Made by a program: the position numbers and the translations under genes. A stretch of DNA of 11,219 nucleotides from Erythrobacter sp. UBA3075. Lineage in GTDB: Bacteria > Pseudomonadota > Alphaproteobacteria > Sphingomonadales > Sphingomonadaceae. The stretch spans positions 8,744 to 19,962 of the forward strand of contig DFBR01000042.1 in the NCBI GenBank assembly GCA_002367375.1. Reading direction: 5' to 3'. Position 1 is the first letter of the stretch. Every line of letters starts with the position of its first letter. Shown here piece by piece: positions 1 through 6,657 of the stretch. The notes under the pieces were generated by a model. That model did not search any database, was not told the origin of the DNA, and saw only the letters and a program-made list of their open reading frames with translations.

Positions 1-1225
<1,225 letters not shown>

Positions 1226-1295
1226 TCGCCGTCTGCCGCGCCGGTTAACCCCGCCTCTGGCCGTGCTCGTTGCTACCCTATAGGCCTTAGATTCT

Positions 1296-2429
1296 ATGCC
1301 CATCCAAAACCTTCTCGACTTTCGCGACCCTGAGAAATGCACTCGTCTTGTCATCAAGATCGGCAGTGCGCTGCTGGTCGATAGTAGCGGGCAGGTGGAG
1401 GTTGAATGGCTGCGCTCGGTCGTCAATGAAATTTGCACTGCGCGCGAAATGGGTATCGAGGTGGTGGTGGTCAGCTCCGGCTCCATCGCGATCGGTGCCA
1501 AGACGCTGGAATTCGAAGGTGGCGGACGCAAGACGTTGGCTGAGGCGCAGGCTTCCGCTTCGGTCGGACAGATCGAACTGGCTTCCGTGTGGTCCCGTCT
1601 GCTCGCCGAGCGCCGGCTGGTGGCAGCGCAGATGTTGCTGACACTCGATGATTTTGAAAGCCACAAGCGCTATCTTAACATCTCGGCGACGCTACGCCGC
1701 CTGCTCAAGAGCGGTGTGGTGCCAGTTGTGAACGAGAACGATTCGATCGCCACGGGCGAAATTCGCTTTGGCGACAATGATCGCCTCGCCGCGCGTGTAG
1801 CGCAGGCGTGCAATGCCGATGGGGTGATCCTGCTGACCGATGTCGACGGCCTGTACGATCGCCACCCTGACCATCCCGACGCTGAACGGCTGGATGAAGT
1901 GGACGGGGTGACGGAGGAAATTCATGCGATGGCTGATACTGGCTCAGGCTCTGGCTTGGGGTCAGGCGGCATGACCGCCAAGCTGCTTGCAGCCGAAATC
2001 GCCGAACGGGCAGGGATTGCACTCGCGATTATCGATGGGCGTCACGAAATGCCGCTCGCGCGGGCCATGGCATCACAAGCAGGCACGCTTTTTCTGCCGC
2101 AGCGGGATGAGAGTGGGAAGCGTGCATGGATCGGCGGCCGGATGCGCTTCAATGGCTCCATTTCGGTCGACGACGGCTGTGTCCGCGCCCTGCACAAGGG
2201 CAAAAGCGTGCTGGCCGCCGGAATCTTTGCAGCAAAAGGCAATTTTGAACGCGGCGATATCATTCAAGTCCTCGATGTGGCTGGAACTGAAATCGCCAAG
2301 GGGCTGGTCGGATATGACGCTGACGATGTTGCGGCGATCATGGGCCGCCAGAGCGCCGAGCTGGAGGAGATTCTGGGCCATTCTCCGCGATCCGCAGTGA
2401 TCCACCGCGATCATCTGGTGCTGATGTGA
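1296..2429 (+). CDS. proB: Glutamate 5-kinase (proline biosynthesis)
   Basis: Catalyses ATP-dependent phosphorylation of L-glutamate to gamma-glutamyl phosphate, the first and feedback-regulated step of proline synthesis, in the cytoplasm. Residues 15-260 form the amino-acid kinase fold: VIKIGSALLVD at 19-29, SSGSIAIG at 60-67, the glutamate-binding NENDSIATGEIRFGDNDRLAA at 146-166, TDVDGLYDRHP at 181-191 and GSGGMTAKL at 222-230. Residues from about 279 to 360 form the C-terminal PUA domain (GRMRFNGSI, DDGCVRAL, GNFERGD). At 377 residues it is full length. The ATG has only a weak upstream TAGG at 1281-1284. The gene follows obgE after 70 bases and its TGA overlaps the GTG start of the next gene. 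No proA lies next to it in this window. Confidence 0.97.
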   Translation: MPIQNLLDFRDPEKCTRLVIKIGSALLVDSSGQVEVEWLRSVVNEICTAREMGIEVVVVSSGSIAIGAKTLEFEGGGRKTLAEAQASASVGQIELASVWSRLLAERRLVAAQMLLTLDDFESHKRYLNISATLRRLLKSGVVPVVNENDSIATGEIRFGDNDRLAARVAQACNADGVILLTDVDGLYDRHPDHPDAERLDEVDGVTEEIHAMADTGSGSGLGSGGMTAKLLAAEIAERAGIALAIIDGRHEMPLARAMASQAGTLFLPQRDESGKRAWIGGRMRFNGSISVDDGCVRALHKGKSVLAAGIFAAKGNFERGDIIQVLDVAGTEIAKGLVGYDADDVAAIMGRQSAELEEILGHSPRSAVIHRDHLVLM

Positions 2430-3334
2430 CTCTCGCTTTGACCGGAGCAACCGGCTTTGTCGGCCAGGCTGTGCTGGACGAAGCGATGCGGCGCGGCATG
2501 GAAGTGCGCGCGCTGACCCGGCGCGAGCAGGAACCGCGCGATGGTGTGGAGTGGATTGCAGGCGACCTTGGCACCAGCGACGCGCTCACCCGGCTTGCCG
2601 AGGGCTGCCAATTTGTCCTGCACATCGCCGGAGTGGTGAATGCGCCGGACGCCGCTGGCTTTCGGCAGGGCAATGTCAGCGGCACGCAGAATGTGGTGGA
2701 AGCCACAAGGCAGGCGGGCTGCTCACGCTTTGTGCATGTATCCTCGCTTGCCGCGCGCGAGCCGACGTTATCCGACTACGGCCATTCCAAGCGGCTGGCC
2801 GAAGAGGTGGTGCAGGTCAGCGGTCTCGATTGGACCATTGTGCGGCCCCCCGCCGTATATGGTCCGCGTGATACAGAGATGTTCGACTTGTTTCGCGCCG
2901 CCCAGTGGCGCTTCATGCCGATGCCGCCGCCCGGGCGCACTTCGATAATCCATGTCGGCGATCTGGCGCGCTTGCTGCTCGATCTGGTCGCACCGGCTGA
3001 GACTGTCCGGGACCGGATATTCGAACCCGACGATGGCACGGCTGGTGGCTGGACGCACAAAGAGCTGGCGCGAGCTGTAGGTCAAGCAGTTGGCAAGTCG
3101 GTTTGGGCTCCAAATTTGCCGCACAAATTGCTGACCGGGGCCGCGCGGATTGACCGGAGTATTCGCGGTGACAAGGCAAAACTCACCCCAGACCGGGCGC
3201 GTTACATGTCTCACCCCGATTGGGTGGCCGATCCTGCGAAACGCGTACCGCGGGATATTTGGGAAGCGACAACCACGACACATCAAGGACTTGCAACAAC
3301 AGCGCAATGGTATCGCGACGCTGGCTGGCTTTGA
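2426..3334 (+). CDS. Extended SDR, NAD(P)-dependent epimerase-like protein
   Basis: A 302-residue Rossmann-fold protein of the extended short-chain dehydrogenase/NAD-dependent epimerase superfamily; the substrate cannot be told from sequence. The dinucleotide-binding motif TGATGFVG lies at 6-13, an acidic GDL at 46-48, the catalytic Ser region HVSSLAA at 104-110 and the catalytic pair Y118-x-x-x-K122 in DYGHSK. The motif VRPPAVYGP at 139-147 is typical of this superfamily. No membrane segment is evident. The GTG start at 2426 shares bases with the proB TGA (GTGA), giving translational coupling and pointing to an obgE-proB-SDR transcription unit. Conserved position beside proB does not by itself imply a role in proline synthesis. 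The superfamily call is firm and the exact function open. Confidence 0.9.
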   Translation: MTLALTGATGFVGQAVLDEAMRRGMEVRALTRREQEPRDGVEWIAGDLGTSDALTRLAEGCQFVLHIAGVVNAPDAAGFRQGNVSGTQNVVEATRQAGCSRFVHVSSLAAREPTLSDYGHSKRLAEEVVQVSGLDWTIVRPPAVYGPRDTEMFDLFRAAQWRFMPMPPPGRTSIIHVGDLARLLLDLVAPAETVRDRIFEPDDGTAGGWTHKELARAVGQAVGKSVWAPNLPHKLLTGAARIDRSIRGDKAKLTPDRARYMSHPDWVADPAKRVPRDIWEATTTTHQGLATTAQWYRDAGWL

Positions 3335-3362
3335 CGCTGTGGGAAATATTCGGCTCGCTCAC

Positions 3363-3390
3363 TTGCCATTAAGTTTTCAATTGTTAGGGT
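3363..3390 (+). promoter_or_regulatory. Candidate promoter of first repeat-protein gene
   Basis: TTGCCA (3363-3368), a 16-base spacer and TAGGGT (3385-3390) resemble a weak sigma70-type promoter. The same layout, TTGxxA-N16-TAGxxx followed by an inverted repeat 18-19 bases after the first base of the -10, recurs before the paralogous gene (4119-4146). That recurrence is the main support, since neither hexamer pair is a strong match. Confidence 0.3.
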
Positions 3391-3402
3391 CTTATTCGAG
3401 TT

Positions 3403-3423
3403 TTCCGGACAATCTGTCTGGAA
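3403..3423 (+). promoter_or_regulatory. Inverted repeat in leader of first repeat-protein gene
   Basis: TTCCGGACA (3403-3411), a 3-base ATC centre, and TGTCTGGAA (3415-3423). The arms pair over 9 positions with one G-U wobble as RNA. It ends 19 bases before the ATG and is followed by AATAA and the AGGGGG ribosome-binding region. It could be an mRNA leader hairpin or an operator. A similar element sits before the paralogue. Confidence 0.5.
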
Positions 3424-3442
3424 TAAGGACTAGGGGGATTTC

Positions 3443-4000
3443 ATGGCAAAGAGAACACGACCCGTTTCGCGGCGTTCATTCGTCGGTCTCATCACCGGCG
3501 CGGCAGCCGCTACAGTAGTTGGGACGCCCGTTGCGGCGCAGCAGCGTACTGGCCAAACCGATAGCGATACCGGCTCCAATGCCGATCCGGTCGGCGGCGG
3601 CCACACTGGCGTGACCGATAGCGACACCGGTTCCTATGCAGATCGCTCGGGCTATGGCCGTGGTGGCCGCACTGGCGTGACCGATAGCGATTCCGGCTCT
3701 AATGCTGATCGTGCCGGCAATGGCCGTGGCAGCCGCTCTGGCCTGACCGACAGCGATTCCGGCTCTAATGCGGATCCCGCAGGCAATGGCCGTGGCAGCT
3801 CTCGTTATGGCGGGACCGATTCCGACTCCGGGTCGAACCGTGATTGCGGCGGTCGCGGGCGTGGCAGTACAACGGGCGACACCGACAGCGATTCTGGCGG
3901 CAACGCCGATCCGGCTGGCAATGGTCGCACGGGCCGGACCGACTCCGATCCGACCGACCGCAGCGGCTATGGTCGCGGACGCGGGTCCTGCGCTTCGTAG
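3443..4000 (+). CDS. Tat-exported Asp/Ser/Gly tandem-repeat protein, 7 repeats
   Basis: Not a family I recognise. The 185-residue product starts with a twin-arginine signal: SRRSFVG at 9-15, a hydrophobic/Ala stretch at 16-32 and a V-A-A site with likely cleavage after residue 32, so the mature protein should be exported by the Tat route, folded or cofactor-loaded. The rest is seven tandem repeats starting at TDSD residues 39, 58, 80, 102, 125, 147 and 166, each 19-23 residues, consensus T-D-S-D-[ST]-G-[SG]-N-A-D-x-x-G-N-G-R. The last repeat is a distinct cap (TDSDPTD...GYGRGRGSCAS). It has two Cys, C135 and C183. Spaced Asp/Asn residues could bind a divalent metal such as calcium (inference). 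The AGGGGG at 3432-3437 fixes the ATG. A strong terminator follows, so the gene is probably monocistronic. It is paralogous to the next gene and close to an oxygenase gene that might modify it. Confidence 0.85.
   Translation: MAKRTRPVSRRSFVGLITGAAAATVVGTPVAAQQRTGQTDSDTGSNADPVGGGHTGVTDSDTGSYADRSGYGRGGRTGVTDSDSGSNADRAGNGRGSRSGLTDSDSGSNADPAGNGRGSSRYGGTDSDSGSNRDCGGRGRGSTTGDTDSDSGGNADPAGNGRTGRTDSDPTDRSGYGRGRGSCAS
3557..3997 (+). repeat. Seven tandem 57-69 bp coding repeats
   Basis: DNA units encoding the TDSD repeats of the first repeat protein. Units share cores such as ACCGATAGCGA and TCCGGCTCTAATGC but differ mostly at synonymous positions, for example Ser of TDSD as AGC in five units and TCC in two. 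Unit lengths are 57, 66, 66, 69, 66, 57 and 60 bases, all multiples of three. Confidence 0.85.
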
Positions 4001-4050
4001 GACAGTCAGTTCCTTCCGAGGAGGGAGCAGTCTTCAATTCAAGACAATTT

Positions 4051-4087
4051 CGGGCCGTCATCCTGTCGGGTGGCGGCCCGCTTTATT
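4051..4087 (+). terminator. Intrinsic terminator after first repeat-protein gene
   Basis: CGGGCCGTCATCC (4051-4063), loop TGTC, GGGTGGCGGCCCG (4068-4080): a 13-bp stem with two G-U wobbles and a tetraloop, followed by CTTTATT. It lies 50 bases past the stop codon. The T tract is short, but the stem is long and GC-rich. Confidence 0.8.
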
Positions 4088-4118
4088 GACAGAGCTGTAA
4101 AGTTTTTTCCCACCGCCC

Positions 4119-4146
4119 TTGAAAACGATGAGTCTTAAGCTAGAGC
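4119..4146 (+). promoter_or_regulatory. Candidate promoter of second repeat-protein gene
   Basis: TTGAAA (4119-4124), a 16-base spacer and TAGAGC (4141-4146), placed 19 bases before the leader palindrome. The geometry matches the element before the first paralogue. A consensus-like TTGACA at 4086-4091 was also seen but has no matching -10. Weak as a single site; supported by the parallel layout. Confidence 0.3.
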
Positions 4147-4159
4147 TGCGGACAGGGTT

Positions 4160-4175
4160 TTCGGCATATGCCGAA
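4160..4175 (+). promoter_or_regulatory. Perfect 16-bp palindrome in leader of second repeat-protein gene
   Basis: TTCGGCATATGCCGAA is a perfect palindrome ending 24 bases before the ATG at 4200. Like its counterpart at 3403-3423 it is preceded by GTTTTC-type sequence and followed by GGAATAA and a run of five G. It may be a dimer-binding operator or a 5'-end mRNA hairpin; the sequence does not decide. Confidence 0.5.
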
Positions 4176-4188
4176 GCAGGGAATAAAA

Positions 4189-4193
4189 GGGGG
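4189..4193 (+). promoter_or_regulatory. Ribosome-binding site that sets the start at 4200
   Basis: AAAGGGGG ends 6 bases before the ATG at 4200. The product from this ATG aligns from its first residue (MAKK) with its paralogue (MAKR). The longer in-frame reading from 4119 would add 27 residues before the Tat signal and run through the palindrome, so it was not used. Confidence 0.75.
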
Positions 4194-4199
4194 CTCTTC

Positions 4200-4619
4200 A
4201 TGGCCAAAAAAGCAGTATCCGTTTCGCGTCGTTCGTTCGTCGGCCTGATCACCGGCGCAGCGGCAGCCACCGTCATCAGCACGCCTGTCATCGCGCAGCA
4301 GCGGACCGGTCAGACCGATAGTGATTCCGGTTCCAATGCCGATCCTGCGGGCAATGGTCGCACTGGTGTGACGGATAGCGACTCCGGTTCCAATGCTGAC
4401 CGCGCTGGCTATGGCCGCGGCAGTTCAGGCGTTACCGATAGCGACACCGGCTCCAATCGCGATTGCGCCGGTCGCGGACGCGGCAGCACCACGGGCGATA
4501 CCGATAGCGATTCTGGCGGCAACGCCGATGCAGGTGGCAATGGCCGCACCGGGCGGACCGATTCCGATCCGACCGACAACGCTGGTTATGGCCGCGGTCG
4601 CGGCTCCTGCGCTGGATAA
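4200..4619 (+). CDS. Tat-exported Asp/Ser/Gly tandem-repeat protein, 5 repeats
   Basis: Shorter paralogue (139 residues) of the protein at 3443-4000; function not recognised. Its first 35 residues match the paralogue closely, including SRRSFVGLITGAAAATV at 9-25 and a V-I-A cleavage site with likely cut after residue 32, so Tat export is predicted. Five repeats begin at TDSD residues 39, 58, 79, 101 and 120; the last is the same cap with GYGRGRGSCAG at the C-terminus. Two Cys (C89, C137) occupy equivalent places to those of the paralogue: one in the third-from-last repeat, one two residues from the end. The length difference equals about two internal repeats, which suggests repeat gain or loss after tandem gene duplication. 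It has its own candidate promoter, palindrome, ribosome-binding site and terminator. It directly precedes the oxygenase gene. Confidence 0.85.
   Translation: MAKKAVSVSRRSFVGLITGAAAATVISTPVIAQQRTGQTDSDSGSNADPAGNGRTGVTDSDSGSNADRAGYGRGSSGVTDSDTGSNRDCAGRGRGSTTGDTDSDSGGNADAGGNGRTGRTDSDPTDNAGYGRGRGSCAG
4314..4616 (+). repeat. Five tandem 57-66 bp coding repeats
   Basis: DNA units encoding the repeats of the second repeat protein (57, 63, 66, 57 and 60 bases). Order and unit types match repeats 1, 2 or 3, 5, 6 and 7 of the first protein, with the Cys-bearing, GGN-type and cap units in the same order. Divergence is largely synonymous. Confidence 0.85.
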
Positions 4620-4639
4620 TTCTCTCGAATAGTTGATGC

Positions 4640-4682
4640 AGAAAGGACGGGGCCGGGATATCGGTTTCCGTCCTTTCTTTTT
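4640..4682 (+). terminator. Intrinsic terminator between second repeat gene and oxygenase gene
   Basis: AGAAAGGACGG (4640-4650) pairs perfectly with CCGTCCTTTCT (4668-4678) over 11 bp. The 17-base loop contains a further CCG/CGG pairing, and TTTTT (4678-4682) follows. It sits only 22 bases before the next start codon, so the oxygenase depends on readthrough or on a promoter overlapping this hairpin. Confidence 0.85.
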
Positions 4683-4704
4683 GGAATGAGGTTCGATCAA
4701 TTCG

Positions 4705-5907
4705 ATGACCCAAAATCCCTCGGCAACCGCGGCACTGGAACAGCTTGTCGCCCCGCTCACGCCCGAAGAATTCTTTGCCCAATATTATGAGCAGAAATTC
4801 TACAAAAGCCCGGTGAAGCACCCGGAAATCGAGGGCCTGCTCAGCCTCAATCGCATCGACGAGATCATTTCGGACAGCGAATTGCCTGCCAGCGCGATCA
4901 GCATGGCCAAATCGGGTCAGGGCGTCTCGCAGGACGAGTTCCTCTTTGGCAACAATGTGGTTGATCGCGGTGCGGTGATCGACAATTACCGCAATGGCGC
5001 AACGATTATCCTGCCGCAGCTGCATTTTGCCGATGGCAAGCTTTACAGTTTTTGTCTCGGGTTGGAGAAGGAGTTCGGTGCGCGGATCCAGACCAATGTC
5101 TATCTGACTCCTCCCGAAGCGCACGGCTTTGGCATTCATTACGACAATCATGACGTCTTCGTGATCCAGATCGCGGGTGCCAAGGAATGGGAGATTTATG
5201 GCGACCGTGATGGCCTGCCGTTCCGCGGCGAAGGCTTCCGCAAGGGGGTGGACGAAACCGGCGAGCTGAAAGAGAAATTCGTGCTGGAAGCGGGCGAGTG
5301 CCTTTATGTCCCGCGCGGCACGGCGCACCGCGCGCCCAATCATGGTGATGAGCCGAGCCTGCACATTACCGTGGGGATACTTGTCCAGACCTGGGCAGAA
5401 TTCATGTTGGAGGCAGTCGCCGAAGCGTCGCTGCGCATACCCGAGATGCGCAATTCGTTGCCGCGCGACCTGTTCTTCGACCGAGAACGCGCACAGTCCG
5501 ATCATGCAGGCATGTTCCGCTATTTGGCAGACGAGATTGCCGCGAAAGCTGACTTCGAGGCAACGCTCAACGTGTTCTCCGGCAATTTCGTGCGCGCGCA
5601 GGGACCGCGTGTGCGCGGAGCATTGCTTGCCTTGGCCGAGGGTGTTGGCGCGGATGACCGACTGCGCGCGCGCGACCATATCCTCTACAGTTTCGAGACC
5701 ACACCGAAGCCGGATGGCGATGGTGAAGACCTTCAGATCGTCCTTGCAGGATCCAGCATTCCATTGTCGGACAAACTGGGCGCGCAGTTGCAGGCGAAAT
5801 TGGCCGCTGGCAGCTTTGCCAAGACCGATTTCACTGTCGACGATGCCGAGGAACTGGACGATGTGGTCGGCACGCTGATCGCGTACGGTCTGCTGATACG
5901 CGAATAG
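4705..5907 (+). CDS. Cupin/JmjC-type Fe(II)/2-oxoglutarate oxygenase
   Basis: A 400-residue member of the cupin-fold JmjC oxygenases related to the ribosomal oxygenases (bacterial YcfD/RoxA, which hydroxylates an Arg of L16; human NO66 and MINA53, which hydroxylate His). The iron ligands are visible: H145-Y-D147 in GFGIHYDNHDVFVIQ and H208 in YVPRGTAHRAP. K160 (GAKEWEIYG) is the likely 2-oxoglutarate-binding Lys. The C-terminal half, about 230-400, fits the helical dimerisation and winged-helix regions of this family. No signal peptide is seen, so it acts in the cytoplasm. TGAGG at 4687-4691 is 13 bases from the ATG, a rather long spacing. It lies 22 bases after a terminator that ends a gene for a Tat-exported repeat protein. 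It could modify those repeats before export, or be an independent ribosomal oxygenase; family is confident, substrate unknown. Confidence 0.85.
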   Translation: MTQNPSATAALEQLVAPLTPEEFFAQYYEQKFYKSPVKHPEIEGLLSLNRIDEIISDSELPASAISMAKSGQGVSQDEFLFGNNVVDRGAVIDNYRNGATIILPQLHFADGKLYSFCLGLEKEFGARIQTNVYLTPPEAHGFGIHYDNHDVFVIQIAGAKEWEIYGDRDGLPFRGEGFRKGVDETGELKEKFVLEAGECLYVPRGTAHRAPNHGDEPSLHITVGILVQTWAEFMLEAVAEASLRIPEMRNSLPRDLFFDRERAQSDHAGMFRYLADEIAAKADFEATLNVFSGNFVRAQGPRVRGALLALAEGVGADDRLRARDHILYSFETTPKPDGDGEDLQIVLAGSSIPLSDKLGAQLQAKLAAGSFAKTDFTVDDAEELDDVVGTLIAYGLLIRE

Positions 5908-6036
5908 CATTGTTGCTCGCCCCGCTGACGGCATCCGTACCTGCTGGACTCAGCGATCATTGCATAGCAGTCTGTTTGTCACAGGTGCGACAGACGCCGC
6001 AGGGTCGCATTCCGCATGCGCGAGAGGGTGACGAGA

Positions 6037-6657
6037 ATGGGAACGATCAACCAGAGTTACATGGACCGGCCCGATGCCATCCGCATGGCGCGCGGCCAAA
6101 CGGTGAGCCTGCGCCCCGGTGCCAATCTGGGTGAGATTTACGGGCCGGGCGGCGAAGTCATCGGCCACAGCACCAATGGCGGCATTCGCAATCCACGCAA
6201 GGTCCAGATTCCTGCTGGGGAAATTCTCCTGCGCTTTGGCGTCGCGCCATCGGTCGGCAATGTTGCGGCGGGCAGCTGGTGGCTCGACTTCGACAATTAC
6301 AAGAAGCTGGAATCCTATGCCGATAGCCATGGCGCATCTGTGGGTGCAGCCGCGCGGATGCTGTGCGCAGTGCCTGCTGAATGGAGTTCGATGACACTGC
6401 TGGTGCAGGCGCGCAGCTTGCAGTCACTGTCCGCCTTTAAGGGGGAGGGCAATCCGGCCTATGCCACCAATGCGGTAAACGTGCAGTCGATCGTGAACCC
6501 GCGCCTCTACAGCAAGGACCCGGTCGAACAGCTTTTCATCCCCGGCCTTTCCAATCCAGACCTGCGCAAACAGGCGCTGATCGTGCGCGGCTATCGCATG
6601 ATACCGGGTGCGGAAGCGGGCTTCGGCTACGCGCCGGAATTGCAGCTCGCGCGCTAG
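6037..6657 (+). CDS. Hypothetical protein, 206 residues
   Basis: Not recognised. The protein is a soluble-looking mix with Gly/Pro-rich N-terminal sequence (LRPGANLGEIYGPGGEVIG) and a WWLDF motif near 83-87; it has no signal peptide, membrane segment or clear cofactor motif. The start at 6037 was chosen because GAGAGGG (6022-6028) lies 8 bases upstream. An in-frame ATG at 6016 would add seven residues (MRERVTR) but has a poorer ribosome-binding site. Codon use and GC match the neighbours, and the frame is open with no rival reading, so it is probably a real gene. It follows the oxygenase gene by 129 bases on the same strand and ends tail-to-tail against cysH, the two stop codons sharing the bases CTAG. 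A link to either neighbour is not shown. Confidence 0.75.
   Translation: MGTINQSYMDRPDAIRMARGQTVSLRPGANLGEIYGPGGEVIGHSTNGGIRNPRKVQIPAGEILLRFGVAPSVGNVAAGSWWLDFDNYKKLESYADSHGASVGAAARMLCAVPAEWSSMTLLVQARSLQSLSAFKGEGNPAYATNAVNVQSIVNPRLYSKDPVEQLFIPGLSNPDLRKQALIVRGYRMIPGAEAGFGYAPELQLAR

Noticed and set aside
3557..4616. Tandem repeats considered as a CRISPR array or a noncoding satellite
   Set aside because: Units are multiples of three, keep an open frame with silent variation, and follow signal peptides; there are no identical repeats with unique spacers.
4432..5934. 500-codon open frame on the minus strand opposite the oxygenase gene
   Set aside because: It runs through the terminator hairpin and into the antisense of the repeats, and has no recognisable domain; the plus-strand oxygenase has intact ligands and motifs.
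5970..5995. Inverted repeat GTCTGT-N14-ACAGAC upstream of the hypothetical gene
   Set aside because: Only 6-bp arms with a long unpaired centre and no T tract; expected by chance at this size and not tied to a clear promoter.
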